NCBI GenBank assembly: GCA_934277985.1
Contig: CAKQWF010000001.1
Location: forward strand, 310,001-374,000
Reading direction: 5' to 3'
Length of the DNA: 64,000 nucleotides
Source of the DNA: an uncultured Oxalobacter sp.
GTDB lineage: Bacteria > Pseudomonadota > Gammaproteobacteria > Burkholderiales > Burkholderiaceae_D
Each line of letters starts with the position of its first letter. Position 1 is the stretch's first letter. The notes below the pieces were generated by a model, which was not told the origin of the DNA, did not search any database, and was given only the letters and a program-made list of their open reading frames with translations. Positions 49,661 through 57,376 of this stretch are shown here, in pieces. The position numbers and the translations under genes were made by a program.

Positions 49661-50716
49661 TCAGAATTTGTGGTTGATATCGATCTGGACACCGGTTACG
49701 CCGTCTTCTTCGAAACTTCTTCCGCGGAAGAACTGTGCGACGGCCTCATCCTCGAAATCGGAATAGGCCAGCTGGCCGTACAGGGTGGTACGTTTGGACA
49801 GACTGTAAAAATAACCGACACTGTATTTCTTGACATCGCCTGAGTCATGATTGTCCCAGTAAGCCAGACCGGAGTTCCTGACGTCCCTGACTTTCATCCA
49901 GTTCAGCGAAGCGCCGATGCGGTGCGGGCCACTCTGGTAGTCACCGGAGAGAATCCAGTTGTCCTGCCTGGATTCCGAGGCGTCGAGCTTGTTGCTGGCT
50001 TCGCCCATTTTCCAGCCCTTGTCTTCGGTTCTTTCATAGCCCAGACCGATCTTGACGGGACCGAAGCGGTAAGATCCGCCCAGACTCCAGACCCAGGAAT
50101 CGTTTGAGTCGGACAGACGGCTGTAGTTCGCCAGCAGCAACAGCGGGCCGTTGTCATAGTTCAGGCCGATGGCGTAGCCGTCGTTGTCTGCACGGTTGCG
50201 GGTAACGTCGTCATCGACATGCTGGGTGTTCTGGCCGAGATAGTAGCCCAGCGAAACGCGGAAACCCGAAAGGCTCGGCGAATCGTAACGGGCGACATTG
50301 CCGATACGGCTGGTACGTTGCGTACCTTTCATCATACTGCCGACGCCTTCCTGGTTGAACGGGTCGAGCCGCAGGAAACTTTCCGTTTCGATTTCGTTCA
50401 TGCGGCCGAAGCGGACACGACCGAACGGACCGGACAACCCGAGGTTGGAGGCGCCTTCCCATTCAGGATCGCTGCCTTTGCCATCCCACAGATCAAGCCG
50501 TTGTTCCAGCTGGAATGTCGCTTTGTAACCGCCGCCGAGATCTTCGGTTCCCTTGAAACCGATCCGGCTGTCGTTCCATTCGCCCATTTGCAAATCGGAA
50601 CCGGTTTCCTTGATATAGCCGGTATCGAGCACCCCGTAGATGGTGACGTTGCTCTGCGCACAGGCAGTGCCAGTGAAAACCGTTGCCAGCGAGAGGGCAA
50701 GCCATGTTTTTTTCAT
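49661..50716 (-). CDS. Gram-negative porin, copy 2
   Basis: This outer-membrane porin of 351 residues has a signal peptide ending TACA-QSNVTIYGVLDTGYIK. The signature FKGTEDLGGGYKATFQLEQRLD, the constriction loop around RLDPFNQEGVGSMM, and strands ending in GYFYSLSKRTTLYGQLAY are present, with a final HKF. It is closely similar to copy 3 through most of its length (for example both have LDTG, NYDNGPLLLLANYSRLSDS-like and FYSLSKRTTLYGQLAY), so the two look like a recent duplication. Each copy has its own long upstream region. Confidence 0.94.
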   Translation of the reverse strand: MKKTWLALSLATVFTGTACAQSNVTIYGVLDTGYIKETGSDLQMGEWNDSRIGFKGTEDLGGGYKATFQLEQRLDLWDGKGSDPEWEGASNLGLSGPFGRVRFGRMNEIETESFLRLDPFNQEGVGSMMKGTQRTSRIGNVARYDSPSLSGFRVSLGYYLGQNTQHVDDDVTRNRADNDGYAIGLNYDNGPLLLLANYSRLSDSNDSWVWSLGGSYRFGPVKIGLGYERTEDKGWKMGEASNKLDASESRQDNWILSGDYQSGPHRIGASLNWMKVRDVRNSGLAYWDNHDSGDVKKYSVGYFYSLSKRTTLYGQLAYSDFEDEAVAQFFRGRSFEEDGVTGVQIDINHKF

Positions 50717-50957
50717 TGTTCGCTCCAGATAATCATGAGTGATTGTTGTGTTTTCAGGCGTTTTTTGCGCCTGTGCCTATCTCAACGGTTTTCTGTGACG
50801 GCATCATGACAGGATGGCCGTCGATGCTGTTTTTTTGTTCCGGCAAACGCAAAGTGGGGGGAAATGTTGCCGGTAAACCGCATGCCGTTGGCGGAGCGAT
50901 GGGGGGAATGAAAACGCACAGGAGCGCGGGTTACGGAGAACCCGCACTGTTTATGCG

Positions 50958-52055
50958 TCAGAAAAGATGGTTGATACCGAGGGATATGCCGGTGACGCTG
51001 TCGCCGCTGAAGGTTTCGCCACGGAAAAAGCGTGCCAGGGTTTTGTCCTCGAAGTCGGTATATGCCAGTTGTCCATACAGGGTGGTCCGTTTGGAGAGGC
51101 TGTAAAAATAACCGATGCTGTATTTGCGGGCATCGCCGGAATCATAGTTGCCCAGAAACAGGCTGTCGTCCGAACTGCCGCTTTCACGACGTATGTCCCG
51201 GATCTTCATGTAGTTGAAAGCGGCCGCGACTTTGTGTGGGCCGGTTGCATATTCGCCTGACAGGATGTAGTTGTCTTGACGTGAACGGACACCTTCGTAT
51301 TTGTTGGCGTAGGATGAGCCGGTGGCATGGGGTTTCCAGCCGTTGTCGCGTGTCTGTTCGTAGCCCAGCGAGGTCTTGAAGGGGCCGAACCGGTATTGGC
51401 CGCCCAGACTCCAGATGAAGGAGTTGTCGGAATCGGACAGGCGGCTGAAGTTGGCAAGCAATAGTATCGGACCGTTGTCGTAATTGAGACTGACGGCGAA
51501 TCCGTCGTTGTCCGCACCGTTGGTCTTGAGCAGGTTGCCGTAGCTGTCCCGTGAGTCACGGTCGGTATTGGTACCGAGTGTATAGCTGGCATTGACGGAA
51601 AAATTCCGGTAAACCGGAGAGTCGTAACGGATGGTGTTGCTGATCCGGTTGAAGTGCAGGGTGCTTAACAACATACTGGCGATGCCTTCTTCGTTGAATG
51701 GGTCAAGCCGGCGGAAACTTTCGGTTTCCAGTTCATTGACGCGCCCAAGCCGGACGGAACCGAAGGGACCAGACAAACCGACATTGGATGCACCTTCCCA
51801 TTCGGTTCCGTTGATGGTGCCGTTGTTGACGAAATAGCGTTTTTCGAGCTGGAAGGTCGCCTGGTAGCCGTTACCGAGATCTTCGGTTCCTTTAAAGCCG
51901 ATACGGCTGCTGTTCCATTGCGACATATTGAGATCAGAGCCGGTTTCCTTGACCAGTCCGGTATCGAGCAAACCGTATAGGGTGACATTCGACTGGGCGT
52001 GTGCCATACCGCACAGTGTTGTCATGACTGCCAGCGAGCAAAGTGTTTTGTTCAT
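50958..52055 (-). CDS. Gram-negative porin, copy 3
   Basis: This outer-membrane porin has 365 residues. The signal peptide MNKTLCSLAVMTTLCGMAHA precedes QSNVTLYGLLDTGLVKETGS. FKGTEDLGNGYQATFQLEKRYF, RLDPFNEEGIASMLL, the FSRLSDSDNSFIWSLGGQYRF strand pair and a C-terminal HLF are all present. It differs from copy 2 mainly in surface loops (insertions around NTDRDSRDSYGNLLK and ATGSSYANKYEG), as expected of phage- or immune-exposed loops. AT-rich interleaved dyads lie upstream. Confidence 0.94.
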   Translation of the reverse strand: MNKTLCSLAVMTTLCGMAHAQSNVTLYGLLDTGLVKETGSDLNMSQWNSSRIGFKGTEDLGNGYQATFQLEKRYFVNNGTINGTEWEGASNVGLSGPFGSVRLGRVNELETESFRRLDPFNEEGIASMLLSTLHFNRISNTIRYDSPVYRNFSVNASYTLGTNTDRDSRDSYGNLLKTNGADNDGFAVSLNYDNGPILLLANFSRLSDSDNSFIWSLGGQYRFGPFKTSLGYEQTRDNGWKPHATGSSYANKYEGVRSRQDNYILSGEYATGPHKVAAAFNYMKIRDIRRESGSSDDSLFLGNYDSGDARKYSIGYFYSLSKRTTLYGQLAYTDFEDKTLARFFRGETFSGDSVTGISLGINHLF

Positions 52056-52178
52056 GATCGTCTCCTGAAAACATAATGCCTGAATGGTCAGTTGACGGGA
52101 TTTTGGGGACTCACATAAGACACACTGTTACCGGCAACTGCTCATGCTCGTGATAAAGCATATTGCGTACCAGCTTTT

Positions 52179-52207
52179 TTCAATATATTTTTTATTGAAA
52201 ATCAATA
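52179..52207 (-). promoter_or_regulatory. Interleaved AT-rich dyads upstream of porin copy 3
   Basis: TTCAATA (52179-52185) and TATTGAA (52193-52199) form a perfect dyad with a 7-base spacer. TATTGA (52193-52198) and TCAATA (52202-52207) form a second with a 3-base spacer. Three copies of the same half-site therefore lie in 29 bp, about 125-150 bp upstream of the porin start, as an operator could. Confidence 0.45.
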
Positions 52208-52320
52208 TGTTACTGTTGTCTGCACAATTTTTCCGTGTAAGGGCCGGTTATGGTGTGTGCAGGAGCGCTGCACAAAACAGCAGGTGCAGGAGGCGATATG
52301 ACCGGGTATGCGTTTTCAAT

Positions 52321-52725
52321 TCAGAGGAAAAACTTTTTGGGAGGCAAACCGGAAAAGGCAGCGATGGTGGCGACTGCGTGATCGAGATAAAACACTTCGA
52401 AAACCGGATTGTCGGCACTGCGGTATTCTTCGCGGAGACTTTCGTCGTTATCGAGCATTTTCTGCTTGATGGAAATGTTGTTCTCGAAGACGACATCTCC
52501 GCTCAATCGGATCCATGCTTCTTCGGGGGAGGCGGTCGTCAGTTCGACAGACGGATGGTGTATCAGTTCCTTGTAGACATCTTTTCGGTTGCTGGTGCAA
52601 AACCAGAGCCTGTCGTCGGATTCGAGGCGGAACTTGAATGGCCGTACTCTGGGTTTTCCGTCCATACCGATGGTGGCGAGGAACTGGACGGGATTTTCCT
52701 GCAAGAACCGGATGACGATTTCCAT
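52321..52725 (-). CDS. Pyridoxamine 5'-phosphate oxidase-like FMN-binding protein
   Basis: This is a split-barrel flavin protein of the PNPOx-like group. ATG at 52725 (MEIVIRFLQENPVQFLATIG) is preceded by ACAGGAG and gives 134 residues. GKPRVRPFKFRLESDDRLWFCTS is the typical FMN-phosphate-contacting segment. The small size points to the general stress protein 26/PNPOx-like branch rather than PdxH, so its substrate is open. It has an unusually long and structured upstream region (three abutting hairpins). Confidence 0.85.
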   Translation of the reverse strand: MEIVIRFLQENPVQFLATIGMDGKPRVRPFKFRLESDDRLWFCTSNRKDVYKELIHHPSVELTTASPEEAWIRLSGDVVFENNISIKQKMLDNDESLREEYRSADNPVFEVFYLDHAVATIAAFSGLPPKKFFL

Positions 52726-52836
52726 TTGGTGTTCTCCTGTGAAAAGTTCGGTCACAAGGCCATCACGGCCGCTTGCGGAGGCAGACCGGGCTTGTTCGCC
52801 ATACGGGTGCCACACTTGTCCTTATGGTACTCCGTC

Positions 52837-52915
52837 AGGATACCGGCGGCTAGGCCGATATCCTGAAAGCCCTGAACGCAGGGCTTTCCCGTTTCTTTTT
52901 GCCGACAGAAACGGG
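52837..52915 (-). ncRNA. Three abutting hairpins, candidate structured leader RNA
   Basis: Hairpin A is 52837-52864 (11 bp), B is 52865-52888 (9 bp) and C is 52888-52915 (9 bp), with no spacer between them. A has a C-A mismatch on the plus strand (52843 against 52858), which becomes a G-U pair on the minus strand. This favours a minus-strand RNA, in the leader of the PNPOx-like gene. C and B contain no long U tract, so simple termination is not the evident role. The rest of 52726-53050 (325 bases) shows nothing else; an 84-codon minus-strand frame crosses the hairpins and is probably not coding. Confidence 0.4.
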
Positions 52916-53050
52916 GTGACAGGACAGGCGGCAAGCGGGAAAACACGTATTGCAGGCGAATGGAAGCGGCACGATCCGGCATGGCCGTCATGGAAAGGGC
53001 GGTCAATGATCTGTTAGGCGAGCGGATGCCGTCGGCATGCCGACGGCCGG

Positions 53051-53965
53051 CTAGAAACGGTGCGTCACACCGACCTGAAAACCGGTGACGCTGTCGTTTT
53101 CGGTATCGCCACGTCCGTATCCGCGCAAGGCGTCGCTGTCGTAATCGGTATGTGCCACCATGCCGTAAAACGAGGTGGTATCCGATGCATCGTAGGTATA
53201 ACCGATAGTGAAGGTTCTCAAATCGGCCGAGTCATCATCGTTTCCGGATGGAGCGCCGCTTTTCGGATCCCTGATGCGGACAAGATTCATGGCGGCATTG
53301 ACGCGACCGTTGCCGGTATCGTATTCCATGCCGAGATGCAGGTTGTCGCGTTCCGCCGGTGTTTCGATGAGATCGCTGTTTGCGATGTCGTATGTCGCCT
53401 TGCCGTTCAGAAGCTCTGTGGTGCGTTCACGGCTTTTGTCATTGGCTTTTTCGTAATTGACCGAAAAGCGCGCCGGGCCGACGGCGTAGCCTTTTTGCAT
53501 GGGCGTGGCGTAGCTTGCGGCATCCGCCGGATTTTCCGTTGTGTTCATACGGATGGCCGGCAAGGCGTCGTTTTTCAGTGACTGTACGGGTACGGTCTCA
53601 TCGCTGAACATTCCGGGGGAGACCTGTGTCGTGCCGGATGTCTGCATGGCGGCGTGTATGACAGCAGGACTGGCCTGACGGGCTGTCTTGCGATGTGCCG
53701 TTTTCCGGCCGGTTTTGCCGGATACCGGTGCCTTCTGGACGGTTTGTGCGGCGGTTGCGATAAAAGGCGTGCGGTTTTGCCAGTCGAATGCGGCAAAATG
53801 ACCGGTTTGTGCGGTGGTGGCAGACGGCGTATCGTCAGAGACCGGGGTTCCGGCGATACAGGAGGTGCCGAAAATGCAGCCGGCCAGGACAAACGCAACC
53901 GGCGCCGCCGTTCTGGAAAGAAAACGGGCGGAAGAGGCCGAATGGAAAAAGGGCGTTTTTTTCAT
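53051..53965 (-). CDS. Lipobox-like leader plus C-terminal half-porin chimera
   Basis: The product has 304 residues from ATG 53965. Its N-terminus (MKKTPFFHSASSARFLSRTA) leads to V-L-A-G-C at 26-30, a classical lipobox with Cys30, or alternatively to signal cleavage near Ala38. Residues 40-160 are a Thr/Ala/Pro-rich stretch with a basic patch (GKTGRKTAHRKTARQ) and no porin similarity. From about 163 the sequence is porin-like: PARFSVNYEKANDKS, DNLHLGMEYDTG, NAAMNLVRIRDPKSG, TFTIGYTYDASDTTSFYGMVAHTDY and a terminal HRF. Only 6-7 strands remain of the usual 16. It may be a decayed porin, but the frame is open, the C-terminal beta-signal is kept and a signal sequence is present. Confidence 0.75.
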   Translation of the reverse strand: MKKTPFFHSASSARFLSRTAAPVAFVLAGCIFGTSCIAGTPVSDDTPSATTAQTGHFAAFDWQNRTPFIATAAQTVQKAPVSGKTGRKTAHRKTARQASPAVIHAAMQTSGTTQVSPGMFSDETVPVQSLKNDALPAIRMNTTENPADAASYATPMQKGYAVGPARFSVNYEKANDKSRERTTELLNGKATYDIANSDLIETPAERDNLHLGMEYDTGNGRVNAAMNLVRIRDPKSGAPSGNDDDSADLRTFTIGYTYDASDTTSFYGMVAHTDYDSDALRGYGRGDTENDSVTGFQVGVTHRF

Positions 53966-54138
53966 GGCAGATCCTCCAGTTGTCAGCAATCCGCCCGGAC
54001 AGGGGCGGTCTGGCGTATGCTCACTTCCTTTATGATCCAATCTAGCACATAAAAAAACGGGATGTATGTGTTGTAACAATTTTTAAAGATTTCGCCGAAG
54101 TTCCATGGATTTTCGGTGCATTTCCGTCGGAATGGCAG

Positions 54139-54729
54139 TTACCGGATATTGATTTTCGGAAACCGTTCGCGCGTTCTCCGGAGGAATTTTTCCCATTTTC
54201 GGATGATTTTCCGGTTGCCGATGAAGCGGATGAAAATCGAGGCGGGAATCAGTTCCGTACTGCCGAATCCGTCGATGAGAACGAGACGGATGCCGGACGG
54301 CATGCGTTTGACGACGATGTTGTCGGCACCCAGATCATTGGGGATGATGTTGTAGCACAGCAGATAGGCTTTCAGTTCATCGAGTGCCACCTGAAGTTCC
54401 TGTATCTGTTCCTGCGACAGCGCGGAAGACAGATATTGCAGCAGGGAGATGGCGGGAGCGTTTCCTGTTTTCTGGCAGGGAAAATCACGCACATATTCCT
54501 GTTCGAAGCCTATGAATCCGTCGCCGTGTATTTCACCATAGAATTTCGGGATATGGTCGAACGGAACGCCACGATCAAGCAGAAAGCGGAAATACCGGAT
54601 TTCTCGTTGTGTTTGCCGGGTATTGCCAGCCAGACTGATCTTGACCAGACGTGACGGGTCATCAGGGTTCAGGTAACAGGTTCGTTCCATCCCTTTTCCG
54701 ACAACGGGCCAGGTGGTGTAGTCGATCAT
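54139..54729 (-). CDS. YrbL-family (PhoP network) protein, copy A
   Basis: The protein resembles the kinase-fold YrbL family (PF10707). ATG at 54729 (MIDYTTWPVVGKGMERTCYL) gives 196 residues. Conserved points are G-x-G-x-E-R-x-C-Y near the start, a lysine in RLVKISLAG, and DNIVVKRMPSGIRLVLIDGFG, which replaces the catalytic loop and DFG region. A typical kinase HRD is not visible, so activity is uncertain. It is followed on the same strand by nothing close. It is a tandem paralogue of the gene at 54858-55466. Confidence 0.85.
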   Translation of the reverse strand: MIDYTTWPVVGKGMERTCYLNPDDPSRLVKISLAGNTRQTQREIRYFRFLLDRGVPFDHIPKFYGEIHGDGFIGFEQEYVRDFPCQKTGNAPAISLLQYLSSALSQEQIQELQVALDELKAYLLCYNIIPNDLGADNIVVKRMPSGIRLVLIDGFGSTELIPASIFIRFIGNRKIIRKWEKFLRRTRERFPKINIR

Positions 54730-54857
54730 GATGTGAGATGCTGGTGAGGTTATCGTCGGTATCGACGGCAGTTTTTCCAGAGAGGTATCGCTGCACGGAA
54801 ATGGGATACAAATGCCATTATTGTAACGGCAGGTGATGAATACGTAAAATGCGCGCT

Positions 54858-55466
54858 TCAGGCAGCGAACAGTTGTGGATACCGGTCGTGCAATTTTTCC
54901 ATGAAACGTGCCCAGCGTCGCAGGATTTTTTTGCGCCCGAAAAAGGGGATGTATTTCGAGACTGGAAACCATTCTGTGTCATAGACGCCGTCTATCAGGA
55001 TGAGGCGAATGCCACCATCGGCTGCACGGTTGACGACGACATTGTTGTGGTCGATGCCCAGCGCGAGAACATTGTATTTCAGCAGCCATTCTTTCAGTTC
55101 GCCGATCGCCTGCCAGAAAGCGGCGATTTCGTCAGGGGTTCTCGGCGATGAAAAATACTGGTCTATGGTTTTGCTCGGCGAAGTTTCCATGGCCTGGCCA
55201 GAAGCGTCGGTCGCGATCCGGTCGACGACCAGTTCCTGTTCGATGCCGACGCTGTCGGAAGTGCGGACTTTTCCGTAAAACCTGGGAATATGCTCGAAGG
55301 GTACACCTTTTCCGGAGAGATAACTGAAGTAGCCGATCTCGCGCAACGTCTGCTTGGTACGGTCGCTGCGTGCGATCTTGACGCATCGTGTCGCGTCTTC
55401 TGGATGGCGGTAACAGGTACGTTCCGTACCCCGTCCGATAATTTGCCAGGAAGTGTAGTCGGTCAT
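54858..55466 (-). CDS. YrbL-family (PhoP network) protein, copy B
   Basis: ATG at 55466 (MTDYTSWQIIGRGTERTCYR) gives 202 residues and aligns with copy A along its length: G-x-G-x-E-R-T-C-Y, KIARSDRTKQTLREIGYF, GVPFEHIPRFYGKV and NNVVVNRAADGGIRLILIDG. In E. coli yrbL belongs to the PhoP regulon; its biochemical role is not established. The two copies are separated by 128 bp, so they could be separate units. No PhoP-like direct repeat was recognised between them. Confidence 0.85.
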   Translation of the reverse strand: MTDYTSWQIIGRGTERTCYRHPEDATRCVKIARSDRTKQTLREIGYFSYLSGKGVPFEHIPRFYGKVRTSDSVGIEQELVVDRIATDASGQAMETSPSKTIDQYFSSPRTPDEIAAFWQAIGELKEWLLKYNVLALGIDHNNVVVNRAADGGIRLILIDGVYDTEWFPVSKYIPFFGRKKILRRWARFMEKLHDRYPQLFAA

Positions 55467-55705
55467 GGATATCTGCAAAACAATAGGGTTCGCCGTGCAC
55501 GGATCGGGATTGTCCGTGGAAACCGGCAAAATACGATTCTAGCATCCGGACACGACAAGACCAAATGCAGGTCTTGCGGCATTGTCTCGGATTTGCCATG
55601 CGGGTTTCTGGAGTCGGGCACGAACTGTGAACATGCCACTGTCGTGAAGCGGAAAGGCAGGATGCACGAAGGTTTGCCGGGCGGGGCGATGGAAGGGGAA
55701 GTTCT

Positions 55706-56467
55706 TCAGTCTGCGTTGTCGTTTTTGTCGCGTGTGCGGTTGCCGCCCGGATTTACCTTGTCGCCGGTATCCGTGTGCGAACGGATGGAAAGATGGATAT
55801 AGCGGCTGCGCGGATCGCGACCGGGGGCAGGCGGCGTGCTGTGGTGACAGCGATGACAGCCGCAGGAATGTTCGGTGGCCCCGATATCGTTGTCTTTCAT
55901 TTCATGTGCCGGTCTGAACGGAATGATGTTGATGAAAAAGGAAACGAACACGCCGATCAGGGTGTCGATCATGCGGTTGATGGCGAATCCGGAGATGCTG
56001 GTGTCGGCACCATGCGTGATCGTGACGGACAAAAAGGCGATGCAAGTGATGTTGGTCAGGGCGTTTTTCCGCATGAAATCGGCCAGGTATTTGAACGGTG
56101 CGATCGGCAGCGGGATTTTCTGCTCGGATACGCCGGTAAAGGGGATGCGCGGCTTGCGCTTGACGATCTCGGCCATATACATCAGGGGGATGATGCAGGC
56201 GGAAATCAACAGGTTGGCCCAGACCGGATGCGATTCCAGCGATATGCCGCGGATGACGAACAGCGCCAGCATACCCGTGAAACCGCCGATCAGGGTGCCG
56301 ATAGTGCGGTTCAGGCCGATACGGAAGGTGCTTTTGATTTCAGGCTGGACACAGATGACCGCCGCGATCGCCGAATAGAAGGGCGCCCCGGTACCGATAT
56401 TGAAAAACAGGTAAATCAGGCAGCAAATGAAAACGGATACAGCCGCCTTGATTATGACGATTCCCAT
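55706..56467 (-). CDS. FUSC-type (aromatic acid exporter-like) membrane protein, copy A
   Basis: This inner-membrane protein of 253 residues belongs to the FUSC/ArAE_1 superfamily. Hydrophobic segments at about 5-22, 30-40, 55-75, 83-100, 138-150 and 165-183 surround GAPFYSAIAAVICVQPEIKS and GLNRTIGTLIGGFTGMLAL, the family core. It lacks the large cytoplasmic domain of full-length FUSC exporters. An unusual tail (about 190-253) is basic and hydrophilic and holds the Cys/His cluster HSCGCHRCHHS (200-210), a possible metal site absent from copy B. Confidence 0.85.
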   Translation of the reverse strand: MGIVIIKAAVSVFICCLIYLFFNIGTGAPFYSAIAAVICVQPEIKSTFRIGLNRTIGTLIGGFTGMLALFVIRGISLESHPVWANLLISACIIPLMYMAEIVKRKPRIPFTGVSEQKIPLPIAPFKYLADFMRKNALTNITCIAFLSVTITHGADTSISGFAINRMIDTLIGVFVSFFINIIPFRPAHEMKDNDIGATEHSCGCHRCHHSTPPAPGRDPRSRYIHLSIRSHTDTGDKVNPGGNRTRDKNDNAD

Positions 56468-56614
56468 AATGGTCAGGTTCTGTACGTGGTCTTCCTATAT
56501 TAGCCAAAAGTTTTTTCAAATCTCTTGATCTGTGTTTTTGTTTTGAAAATTTCCGGATGGCCGCCTGCGTTTTCATTTGCAGGCAGGCAAGGCGATAAAG
56601 GGGAGGGAGCGGTA

Positions 56615-57214
56615 TCATTCGACCTGGATGTCGTCGTGATGCACGGTGGTGACCTGATGTCCCATGGGCAGGAGATTGATGAAGAACGAGACGAATACGC
56701 CGATCAGGGTATCGAGAATACGGTTCATGGCAAAACCGGAAATACTGGTGTCGGCACCGTGTGTGATGGTGACCGACAGGAAAGCGACGCAGGTGATGTT
56801 GGTCAGGGCGCTTTTGCGCATGAAGTCCGCAAAGAAAACAAGCGGGGCGATCGAAAGCAGTCTTCGCTGGTCGTTTTTCCGCAAAACGGCAGAAAGCGGG
56901 TTTTTCTTGATGGCTTTGGCGATATACATCAACGGGACAATGCACAGCGAGATCAGCAGATATTGCAGGGACGGCAGACGGAAAATACTGAAGGCACGGA
57001 TGACGAAGAGCGCCGCCATGCCGGTGAAACCGCCGATCAGGGTACCGATGGTACGATTCAGGCCGACCCGGAAGGTGTTTCTGATTTCCGGTTGCAGACA
57101 GATGATGGCTGCAATACCGGAGTAAAAGGGAACCCCCGTGCCGATGTCGCAAAATTCATAGATCAGACAGCAGATGAAGACAGACAGTGCCGCCTTGACG
57201 ATCAGTTTTCCCAT
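56615..57214 (-). CDS. FUSC-type membrane protein, copy B
   Basis: The 199-residue protein opens MGKLIVKAALSVFICCLIYE and is collinear with copy A: GVPFYSGIAAIICLQPEIRN, VGLNRTIGTLIGGFTGMAAL, DFMRKSALTNITCVAFLSVT and HGADTSISGFAMNRILDTLI are nearly the same. It stops where the helical core ends and lacks the Cys/His tail. Such short FUSC proteins may oligomerise into an exporter; the two tandem copies could form a heteromer. The 147 bp between them leave room for a second promoter. Confidence 0.85.
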   Translation of the reverse strand: MGKLIVKAALSVFICCLIYEFCDIGTGVPFYSGIAAIICLQPEIRNTFRVGLNRTIGTLIGGFTGMAALFVIRAFSIFRLPSLQYLLISLCIVPLMYIAKAIKKNPLSAVLRKNDQRRLLSIAPLVFFADFMRKSALTNITCVAFLSVTITHGADTSISGFAMNRILDTLIGVFVSFFINLLPMGHQVTTVHHDDIQVE

Positions 57215-57376
57215 ACAATGAACGTATTTGGCTGTGTTGGTCTTGCAGTATCGTAAGGCAAGTGTAACAGCGAATGAAACGGAAGATCATCGGAAGGTTG
57301 GTTCGGATTTTTTGAAGTGTTCGTGGCATGGCGAAAGATCGGAACGTCAGGCGGTGGACAAAACAGGGAGCGAGGC

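Noticed and set aside
52752..53006. An 84-codon minus-strand frame upstream of the PNPOx-like gene
   Set aside because: It spans three strong hairpins and has no domain; I prefer a structured RNA, though a conserved peptide is not excluded.
53013..53019. GTTAGGC resembling an integron attC core site
   Set aside because: No partner inverse core site or attC-type imperfect palindrome was found at a suitable distance, and no integrase is near.
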